A stretch of DNA of 7,000 bases from CAZECE01 sp964510525 (GTDB lineage: Bacteria > Pseudomonadota > Gammaproteobacteria > Pseudomonadales > JANQJO01), in contig CAZECE010000153.1 of NCBI GenBank assembly GCA_964510525.1, positions 1-7,000 on the forward strand. Reading direction: 5' to 3'. Of the stretch, positions 1-4,517 are shown piece by piece; position 1 is the stretch's first letter; each line of letters opens with the position of its first letter. The position numbers were made by a program, and so were the translations under genes. Below the pieces are notes generated by a model. The model saw only the letters and a list, made by a program, of their open reading frames with translations, searched no databases and was not told where the DNA came from.

Positions 1-78
1 GCTTATTGATTCAAGCGGCATTACCGCTCCTCTCTATAACTCATGACTCTATTTCCATGTGCTCTTGCGATGGCAGGC

Positions 79-121
79 AAAAATGCATTTTTCACGAAAA
101 ATCGTGTCAAGTTGTTTTTTT
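79..121 (+). terminator. Palindrome, short hairpin and T-run; possible weak terminator of an upstream gene
   Basis: Three elements are visible in order. Positions 79-92 form a perfect 14-bp palindrome (AAAAATGCATTTTT). Positions 93-106 form a hairpin with arms CACGA and TCGTG around an AAAA loop. A run of seven T follows at 115-121. The T-run is eight bases from the hairpin and the stem has only five pairs, so this would be a poor intrinsic terminator. A short open frame ending at TGA 44-46 (last residues ITAPLYNS) could be the tail of the gene it terminates, but 14 codons are too few to support a gene call. No other function is evident in positions 1-140. Confidence 0.25.
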
Positions 122-140
122 ACTTAGGGCTGAATAGTTA

Positions 141-659
141 CAGAATTTTAATCAAGAAATTAAGGATTGGGATGTTGGAGCAGTAACAAATATGTCTTAT
201 ATGTTTGCTAGTGCATCAAGCTTTAACAGCCCGCTACCTGGTTGGGATGTTGGCGCAGTGACAAATATGTCTTCTATGTTTGCGGGCGCATCAACCTTTA
301 ACCAACCACTGAATGGATGGGATGTTAGTAAAGTGACAGATATGTCTGATATGTTTAAAGATGCCAAAGCATTTAATAGTGATTTGAGTTGGGATGAAAA
401 AGTTAAAAATGTTAATAACATGGCAAACATGTTCCAAAATGCTCAGAATTTTAATCAAGAAATTAAGGATTGGATTGTTAACGCAGTAACAGATATGTCT
501 TTTATGTTTGCGGGCGCATCAACCTTTAACCGACCACTGAATGAATGGGATGTTAGCGCAGTGACAAATATGGACTATATGTTTAATGACGCTAAATCCT
601 TTAACAATAACAGCATGACACTGTCTGAATGGAATATTCAAAATGTAAGCACTTGCGAT
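141..659 (+). repeat. Tandem 75-bp coding repeats (seven DUF285 units)
   Basis: Successive units can be tracked by their conserved Trp codon at 168, 243, 318, 390, 471, 546 and 630. Spacings are 75, 75, 72, 81, 75 and 84 bp. Some stretches are nearly identical at DNA level. Positions 141-170 recur exactly at 444-473 (offset 303 bp, in frame), and the segment from 275 recurs from 503 with very few changes (offset 228 bp). Such identity between non-adjacent units points to recent duplication or gene conversion, and makes the array prone to in-frame expansion and deletion. Confidence 0.8.
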
Positions 660-737
660 CAGTTTCGAAAAGGAAGTATGCTTAAGAACGACTTGGTTCC
701 TAAACTTAAGAAGTATTGTAGTCCTGGTGGAAGGTAA
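192..737 (+). CDS. BspA-like DUF285 repeat protein, 5'-truncated remnant
   Basis: The product is built almost entirely of about 25-residue repeats with the pattern MF-x-x-A-x-x-FN-x-x-L-x-x-W-D-V-x-x-V-T-x-M, the hallmark of the BspA-like DUF285 family. Members are usually long, secreted or surface-anchored leucine-rich-repeat-like proteins. The cysteine-containing tail (STCDQF to KKYCSPGGR) looks like a genuine C-terminus. The beginning does not. The repeat frame is already open before ATG 192 and runs back to 138, where it meets a TAG at 135-137. There is no signal peptide, lipobox or N-terminal cap. ATG 192 lies inside a repeat; a GGAG at 177-180 might let it be translated by chance. I read this as the 3' part of a larger gene that lost its front, so it is probably non-functional or at least not exported. 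The family call is firm; expression is doubtful. It converges on cheV with a 27-bp gap. Confidence 0.8.
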   Translation: MSYMFASASSFNSPLPGWDVGAVTNMSSMFAGASTFNQPLNGWDVSKVTDMSDMFKDAKAFNSDLSWDEKVKNVNNMANMFQNAQNFNQEIKDWIVNAVTDMSFMFAGASTFNRPLNEWDVSAVTNMDYMFNDAKSFNNNSMTLSEWNIQNVSTCDQFRKGSMLKNDLVPKLKKYCSPGGR

Positions 738-764
738 TGTTCACTGAGCACTACCATTAAAACT

Positions 765-1721
765 TCAAGCCGCTTTATCAATGATATGAAAAACTTCTTC
801 CAGATGATCGAGAATCAAGTTGCTCAAACCATCTGGTTGGAATTTAGCGAGGAACTTATTTGCGCCGGCTTTATCTACCATCGCTTGGTTAAAACAGCCA
901 CTCATCGACGTATGCAAGATGATATATAAATCCTCTAAAGCCGCATTCTGACGAATTTCAGTGGTAAGCGTATAGCCATCCATTTCTGGCATTTCAATAT
1001 CAGAGATCATCAGAAAATATTCTTCACTGGGTTCAACACCGGATTTTGCCAATGAAACCAAGTGATCAAGCGCTTCTTTACCATTATGGGTCAGCACCAC
1101 ATCGATACCCATTTGAGTCACGCAACGTTCAACCGCATTTCTGGCTACTTGAGAATCTTCTGCCAGCAAAATTTTCAGGTTATGCGATTTGATTTCAGTT
1201 AACATTTCATCACTAACCGTACCTGGGCTGGTTTCGACAAGATTATGAGGGTCTATTTCATTTAAGATTTTTTCAACATCTAAAATCTCAATAATGTCCC
1301 CTTCAATTTCCGTAACAGCAGTAAGGTAACTTTCCTTTCCCAACCCAATAGGCGGCTGCTTAATGGATTGCCAGTTCAAATTTAAAATCCGCTCAACGGA
1401 ATTAACCAAAAACCCCTGAACAGATAAGTTATATTCGGTAATAATAATAAAAGAGTGCTCAATGTTTTCAGTGAGACCATTGCCAATGGCCGCATTTAAA
1501 TCTATAACTGGGATCGTACCGCCTCGGATATGCGCTAGGCCACGGATCATTGGGTTACGCTTAGGGATCATGGTTAAAGGCGGACATTGCAACACCTCTC
1601 TCACCTTAAACACATTAATGCCGTAGGTTTGGGTGCCATGTAAAGAAAACAGCAATAACTCCAATCGGTTTTCACCAACTAAATTGGTTTTTTCATCCAC
1701 TGTATCTAAAATGCCAGACAT
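765..1721 (-). CDS. cheV: Chemotaxis coupling protein CheV (CheW domain plus receiver)
   Basis: CheV links chemoreceptors to the kinase CheA at the inner face of the membrane, and its receiver domain is phosphorylated by CheA, probably for adaptation. The 318-residue length is normal. A CheW-like domain spans about residues 18-155 (GINVFKVREVL, HIRGGTIPVIDL). A receiver domain spans about 182-312 with the acidic pair E188-D189, phospho-acceptor D241 (SDIEMPEMDG), T271/S272 and the conserved K293. The start is supported by an AGGAG-type ribosome site at 1733-1738 on the complementary strand, about 11 bases upstream. The gene is divergent from flgA, an arrangement familiar in motile gammaproteobacteria such as Vibrio and Shewanella. 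There cheV is usually followed by cheR and the flgB operon; here it is followed by the convergent DUF285 remnant instead. No clear promoter or terminator was found for it. Confidence 0.95.
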   Translation of the reverse strand: MSGILDTVDEKTNLVGENRLELLLFSLHGTQTYGINVFKVREVLQCPPLTMIPKRNPMIRGLAHIRGGTIPVIDLNAAIGNGLTENIEHSFIIITEYNLSVQGFLVNSVERILNLNWQSIKQPPIGLGKESYLTAVTEIEGDIIEILDVEKILNEIDPHNLVETSPGTVSDEMLTEIKSHNLKILLAEDSQVARNAVERCVTQMGIDVVLTHNGKEALDHLVSLAKSGVEPSEEYFLMISDIEMPEMDGYTLTTEIRQNAALEDLYIILHTSMSGCFNQAMVDKAGANKFLAKFQPDGLSNLILDHLEEVFHIIDKAA

Positions 1722-1794
1722 ATCAACAACCGCTCCTAAACCTTGTGCGTTATTACGAGTAAACTGCTAACGAATACACTCGATCAATCATAAA

Positions 1795-1810
1795 TGTCAC
1801 GATATTTGCT
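1795..1810 (+). promoter_or_regulatory. Candidate sigma-54 (RpoN) promoter for flgA
   Basis: TGTCACG-ATAT-TTGCT matches the -24/-12 consensus TGGCACG-N4-TTGCW at every defined position except one. The exception is that the nearly invariant -24 GG reads GT. Spacing is exact. The implied transcription start is near 1821, leaving a leader of roughly 57 bases before flgA ATG 1878. Sigma-54 control of flagellar basal-body genes under an FlrC/FleR-type activator is established in Vibrio and Pseudomonas, so location and orientation fit. The GG-to-GT change lowers confidence. No activator enhancer site was identified. Confidence 0.5.
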
Positions 1811-1826
1811 TACTATTCCAGTAAGC
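1808..1826. repeat. Perfect 7-bp inverted repeat over the flgA promoter
   Basis: GCTTACT at 1808-1814 and AGTAAGC at 1820-1826 are exact reverse complements around ATTCC. The left arm begins on the -12 GC of the candidate sigma-54 promoter and the right arm covers the expected transcription start. It could be an operator for a dimeric regulator acting on flgA, cheV or both, or a hairpin at the start of the flgA message. I do not recognise the half-site. Confidence 0.45.
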
Positions 1827-1877
1827 CTCATTCGCTGACAAGAACCAGACACTTCAAACTAAAGTAAATCTATTCTT

Positions 1878-2702
1878 ATGCCATCCATTGCACAAACCAA
1901 TTCATCCTACCTTCAGCATAGAGCATATCCTCCTAGGCTGGTACAAAATATAATCAAGAGTATTGTATTTAATGTATTTTTAATGGCACTTTGTCATGCT
2001 GGGATTCATGCAGCGCCTTTGGTCAATCAAAAATCTTCGGCTGACCCAAAGCCCGCCCCTTACGTTGAGTCGGAAAACATTAAAACTCAAGTCACCCAAT
2101 TTTTAGAACAACGTATCGATTCTTTAAAACACGGCCCTTATCAAACCAGTCAGTATACGATTGGCCACATCGATAATCGCTTGCGATTAGCGGCCTGCGA
2201 ACAACCCATCGACGTTACCCCGTATCGCCCCCCCTTAAAAGCAGGACGTAATGTCCTCAAAGTCAGCTGTTCATTACCAAAACCTTGGAAATTATTGGTG
2301 CCGGTCACACTCAATGTATACGATCGGGTGGTTGTCAGTAATCAATCCTTAAGCATTGGTACAGAATTAACCAACCAGCTATTGAGATTCGAACAAAGGC
2401 CGATAAACCAAATAAGATCTGGCTATTTTTCAGAAAAATCGTCATTACTCGGGTTAACATTAAAAAGGCCCTTGATTGCAGGCCAAATTTTACAAAGCAG
2501 CATGTTAAAAAAACCCGAGTGGATCTCTAAAAACCAAGAAGTGACCATACAAAATAAGGGGGCTTTGGTGCAGATCAAAACAAATGGCATAGCGCTATCA
2601 GGTGGCTCTCATGGGGATCGTATTCAAGTAAAAAACAAACAAAGTCAAAAAGTTATATCGGCTCGAATAATCGGTCGCGGCTTGGTTGAGGTAAACCCCT
2701 AA
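1878..2702 (+). CDS. flgA: Flagellar P-ring assembly chaperone FlgA
   Basis: FlgA is a periplasmic chaperone that helps FlgI subunits polymerise into the P ring around the rod in the peptidoglycan layer. The 274-residue product has an N-terminal export signal: a basic segment around R20-K27, a hydrophobic core at about 29-41, and a likely cleavage after HAA near residue 46. Two cysteines typical of the family, C107 (RLAACEQP) and C131 (KVSCSLP), flank the first domain. An SAF-type domain (VVSNQSLSIGTEL to RPLIAGQIL) spans about 150-206. The diagnostic C-terminal region VTIQNKGALVQIKTNGIAL...GDRIQVKN...ISARIIGRG closes the protein. The N-terminal extension ahead of the signal is somewhat long and ATG 1878 has no good Shine-Dalgarno, so the exact start is less sure; the internal Met36 would destroy the signal peptide. 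It is followed by flgM after 175 bp. Confidence 0.95.
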   Translation: MPSIAQTNSSYLQHRAYPPRLVQNIIKSIVFNVFLMALCHAGIHAAPLVNQKSSADPKPAPYVESENIKTQVTQFLEQRIDSLKHGPYQTSQYTIGHIDNRLRLAACEQPIDVTPYRPPLKAGRNVLKVSCSLPKPWKLLVPVTLNVYDRVVVSNQSLSIGTELTNQLLRFEQRPINQIRSGYFSEKSSLLGLTLKRPLIAGQILQSSMLKKPEWISKNQEVTIQNKGALVQIKTNGIALSGGSHGDRIQVKNKQSQKVISARIIGRGLVEVNP

Positions 2703-2715
2703 TCGGCTTGATGGC

Positions 2716-2733
2716 TTGTTACATGTTGTTACA
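2716..2733 (+). repeat. Two direct TTGTTACA repeats, one helical turn apart
   Basis: TTGTTACA occurs at 2716-2723 and again at 2726-2733, a 10-bp period, just after the flgA stop and 20 bp upstream of the flgM -35 element. Two half-sites on the same DNA face in this position suggest a regulator site acting on flgM, but chance in AT-rich intergenic DNA is possible. Confidence 0.3.
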
Positions 2734-2752
2734 AAATAAAGGGATATTCGGC

Positions 2753-2779
2753 TAAAGTCGTGGCCAACACCGCCGATAG
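2753..2779 (+). promoter_or_regulatory. Sigma-28 (FliA) promoter of flgM
   Basis: TAAA at 2753-2756, a spacer of exactly 15 bases, and GCCGATAG at 2772-2779 match the enterobacterial FliA consensus TAAA-N15-GCCGATAA with a single mismatch in the last base. The predicted start, near 2786-2790, leaves a leader of about 90 bases. flgM is a classic sigma-28 target: FliA makes its own antagonist, closing a negative feedback loop. The match, spacing and location together make this the best-supported regulatory site in the window. Confidence 0.85.
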
Positions 2780-2792
2780 CCTTGTTGAAGAC

Positions 2793-2830
2793 CCCAAATT
2801 AGATTATTTCTAAAGCAAGTCTAAATTGGG
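2793..2830 (+). repeat. Imperfect hairpin in the flgM leader
   Basis: CCCAAATTAGA (2793-2803) and TCTAAATTGGG (2820-2830) are reverse complements apart from one central mismatch, with a 16-base loop. The structure lies a few bases after the predicted sigma-28 start and 47 bases before the flgM ATG. It therefore sits at the 5' end of the mRNA, where it could stabilise the transcript or affect translation. It has no T-run, so it is not a terminator. Confidence 0.45.
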
Positions 2831-2877
2831 TGGAAGTATCAGCAATACAGTTTTTGTTAAAAAGTAGGTACGCAGCA

Positions 2878-3219
2878 ATGGATATTAATGGTGGTGTCAA
2901 TTCAAAAGGCTCTGCTCAAGTCAGACAACTTCAGCTGGAGCAATCACAAAACGCTAAAGCACAATCGCTTACCCCAAGCTCAGGGGCAAACGAAACCGCT
3001 GAAGCCGCTCAAAGCCAAGCTAAAGAGCTGAATATCAGCGATACAGCGAAGCTGGTCACTAACATATCGCAGCAAAAAGCCGCTCAAATTGAGGAAGAAG
3101 TTCCTAAAACGGACCAATTAGCAAAAATTAAAGAGAGCATTGAAAACGGTAATTATCCGATTAATGCTGAAGAAATTGCCGAAAAAGTTTTAGATTTTGA
3201 CGATAACTTTCCATTTTAA
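2878..3219 (+). CDS. flgM: Anti-sigma-28 factor FlgM
   Basis: FlgM binds and inhibits FliA until the hook-basal body is complete, then is secreted through the flagellar export apparatus, releasing sigma-28 for late genes. The product from ATG 2878 is 113 residues, close to the family norm. It begins MDINGGVN like other FlgM proteins, has a disordered Gln/Ala-rich N-terminal half, and carries the sigma-binding region at about 50-113 (ELNISDTAKLV, KIKESIENGNYPINAEEIAEKVLDF). An in-frame GTG at 2830 would add 16 residues, but that extension is unlike FlgM, lies within a hairpin arm and has no ribosome site. ATG 2878 has a modest AGTAGG nine bases upstream. It is driven by the sigma-28 promoter at 2753-2779 and precedes flgN. 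Confidence 0.93.
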   Translation: MDINGGVNSKGSAQVRQLQLEQSQNAKAQSLTPSSGANETAEAAQSQAKELNISDTAKLVTNISQQKAAQIEEEVPKTDQLAKIKESIENGNYPINAEEIAEKVLDFDDNFPF

Positions 3220-3267
3220 ACTAAGCCATTTTAATTTTGACCTTTTTCAATTTCGGCCTTTTTTAAA

Positions 3268-3282
3268 CCCTAAATTTTAGGG
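3268..3282. repeat. Short inverted repeat in the flgM-flgN gap
   Basis: CCCTAAA (3268-3274) and TTTAGGG (3276-3282) are exact reverse complements one base apart, giving a five-pair stem with a five-base loop if folded. It lies in the 164-bp gap between flgM and flgN, after two T-rich tracts at 3243-3247 and 3259-3264. The T-runs precede the hairpin instead of following it, so this is not a standard terminator in the flgM direction. It may be an mRNA stability or processing element, or chance. Confidence 0.3.
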
Positions 3283-3383
3283 TGCCAGAACACTCTTTAT
3301 CGTGCTTAACCTCCCCTCTTAGTATTACTCGGCCTATTTCTTGCTTTTAAGTTCCTATTGCTTTTAATTGCAGAGGATAAGTA

Positions 3384-3893
3384 ATGAAAAACGCCAAAAC
3401 CACGCCACATATACCCAATTACACGACCGTTTTAAGGAAAATTTTTGCCGAATTAAGCGATTTGCTGGATCAAATGCAAACATCGCTGAGTAATCAAAGC
3501 ACGGCTTTCACCAAGCAAGATTGGAAAACTCAAGAAGCGTGCGTTAACCAGCAAAACAATTTGACCGCCCAATTAGAAATCAAACAGGGTGAAATCGATA
3601 AGATTTGCAAACAGTACAAATTGCCATTTTCAAAAGCCGGCATATTGCAATTGATCAATGCTCAAAGCGGGGGATTAAAGCCAGAATTATCTAAAGAGTG
3701 GCAAGCCTTAGCAATTCGTTTACAAAAAGTTCGCCGTGCGATCGAAATACAACAAAAAATCGTACATCATAGTCAAAAAAGCACCCAACATTTACTGAAT
3801 CTGATGAAGGGTCAGACAACACAGGGGGAGCTGTATCAAGCAGACGGCCAAAAAGTCAAAAACGAGTCTCATCATATTTCTGCTGAAGCCTAG
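3384..3893 (+). CDS. flgN: Flagellar export chaperone FlgN
   Basis: FlgN is a cytosolic chaperone that binds the hook-filament junction proteins FlgK and FlgL and delivers them to the flagellar type III export gate. The 169-residue product is almost wholly helical, as expected. A first helix (TTVLRKIFAELSDLLDQMQTSL) spans about 14-35. A Gln-rich segment around 45-75 (EACVNQQNNLTAQLEIKQGEI) matches the family pattern. A long amphipathic C-terminal helix runs from about 102 to 142 (LAIRLQKVRRAIEIQQKIVHHSQ), the likely substrate-binding part, ending in a polar tail. Sequence conservation in FlgN is low, so its position directly after flgM is an important part of the call. The start is well supported by AGAGG at 3372-3376. 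The 164-bp gap to flgM is long for this pair but holds no convincing promoter. Confidence 0.88.
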   Translation: MKNAKTTPHIPNYTTVLRKIFAELSDLLDQMQTSLSNQSTAFTKQDWKTQEACVNQQNNLTAQLEIKQGEIDKICKQYKLPFSKAGILQLINAQSGGLKPELSKEWQALAIRLQKVRRAIEIQQKIVHHSQKSTQHLLNLMKGQTTQGELYQADGQKVKNESHHISAEA

Positions 3894-3915
3894 CGTATGC
3901 CGTACACCAGTACAC

Positions 3916-3945
3916 TTGGCCCTAGTGGGTGTCGAGTGATAGGAT
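3916..3945 (+). promoter_or_regulatory. Probable sigma-70 promoter of the tRNA-Arg gene
   Basis: TTGGCC (3916-3921) and TAGGAT (3940-3945) are separated by 18 bases. The -10 is preceded by TG at 3937-3938, making an extended -10 element. The bases just after it (ACGCG) are GC-rich, a discriminator type associated with stringently controlled stable-RNA promoters. The predicted start near 3952 leaves about 15 bases before the mature tRNA. The -35 is a moderate match. Confidence 0.5.
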
Positions 3946-3966
3946 ACGCGTCTCTTGATTAGCGCA

Positions 3967-4043
3967 GCCCCGGTGGCACAGCTGGATAGCGCGGCCCCCT
4001 CCTAAGGGGCAGGTCAGAGGTTCGAATCCTCTCCGGGGCGCCA
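3967..4043 (+). tRNA. tRNA-Arg, anticodon CCT
   Basis: A complete 77-base cloverleaf can be drawn. The acceptor stem is GCCCCGG (3967-3973) with CCGGGGC (4033-4039). The D arm is 3976-3992 with the GG of the loop at 3984-3985. The anticodon stem GCCCC/GGGGC (3994-3998, 4006-4010) encloses CTCCTAA with anticodon CCT at 4001-4003. The variable loop has five bases. The T stem AGAGG/CCTCT (4016-4020, 4028-4032) encloses TTCGAAT. G4040 is the discriminator base and CCA is encoded at 4041-4043. It decodes the AGG arginine codon. One A-C mismatch (3978 with 3990) occurs in the D stem; all other stems pair fully, so the gene appears functional. Confidence 0.97.
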
Positions 4044-4087
4044 TCATTTTTTCATTTGACGCCGTTTAGTGAACACTACCCACCCTC

Positions 4088-4510
4088 ATGAAAATCAAAG
4101 AACTGATGACAACTAAAATCGTAACCGTTGAAATGGACGATTCACTTAACGTCATTAAAAACATTTTCGACAACACCAAATTTCACCATTTGCTGGTTGT
4201 CGAAAACGAAAAACTGTTTGGCATCATATCCGACAGAGATTTGCTCAAAGCCCTCAGCCCTAAGTTAGGGACAGCCGCAGAAAACGATCGAGATTTAGCA
4301 ACACTTAAAATGAAAGCCCATCAAATCATGAGTCGTCGCCCCTTCTCCCTTAATCCTGACGATCACATTAAGAAGGCCATCGAACTGTTTCATCAACAGA
4401 TGATTTCCTGCATTCCCATTGTTGATGATAACCAGATACCCATTGGCGTGGTTTCTTGGCGAGACATTATCCGAGTGATTATTACAAGAATGACGATTAA
4501 TTCCAGTTGA
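4088..4510 (+). CDS. Two-CBS-domain protein of unknown role
   Basis: The 140-residue product consists of a tandem CBS pair (Bateman module) and nothing else: CBS1 at about 1-56 and CBS2 at about 76-136. Each starts with a typical segment (KELMTTKIVTVEMDDSL; QIMSRRPFSLNPDDHI) and ends with the nucleotide-contacting motif G-I/V-I/V-S-x-R-D (GIISDRD 45-51; GVVSWRD 120-126). Such modules bind adenosine nucleotides, often as flat dimers, and usually act as energy or ligand sensors for a partner. No partner domain is fused here and the neighbours do not reveal one. No signal peptide is present, so it is cytosolic. The ATG has no recognisable Shine-Dalgarno and lies 44 bases after the tRNA-Arg, so read-through from the tRNA promoter is possible. 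Its stop is only 7 bp from that of the convergent protease gene. Confidence 0.85.
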   Translation: MKIKELMTTKIVTVEMDDSLNVIKNIFDNTKFHHLLVVENEKLFGIISDRDLLKALSPKLGTAAENDRDLATLKMKAHQIMSRRPFSLNPDDHIKKAIELFHQQMISCIPIVDDNQIPIGVVSWRDIIRVIITRMTINSS

Positions 4511-4517
4511 AGCCGCA

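Noticed and set aside
2..46. Possible C-terminal tail of an upstream plus-strand gene ending ITAPLYNS-stop
   Set aside because: It has only 14 codons with no recognisable motif. The alternative frame 3-137 is also open, so neither can be called a gene.
93..121. Minus-strand TTGACA upstream of positions 1-90 as a promoter
   Set aside because: The best -10 at correct spacing (TGCATT) matches only three of six positions and no minus-strand gene is seen in 1-90.
3..137. Open frame in register with the DUF285 gene, separated from it only by TAG 135-137
   Set aside because: I considered a single nonsense mutation in one long gene, but the translated stretch has no DUF285 repeats and no signal peptide, so it is unlikely to be the missing 5' part.
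197..430. Minus-strand open frame of 77 codons opposite the DUF285 repeats
   Set aside because: It mirrors the repeat array on the other strand, has no family resemblance and no ribosome site, and is a shadow of the plus-strand gene.
2830..2877. GTG start at 2830 extending FlgM by 16 residues
   Set aside because: The added residues do not resemble FlgM N-termini, the GTG lacks a ribosome site and lies in a hairpin arm, and ATG 2878 starts at the conserved MDINGG.
3967..4043. tRNA-Arg as an attachment site for an integrated island
   Set aside because: tRNA-Arg genes are common integration sites, but I saw no integrase and no direct repeat of the tRNA 3' end in the window.
4056..4061. TTGACG as a -35 element for the CBS gene
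   Set aside because: No -10-like hexamer lies 16-18 bases downstream; the region there is CCCACC-like and abuts the start codon.
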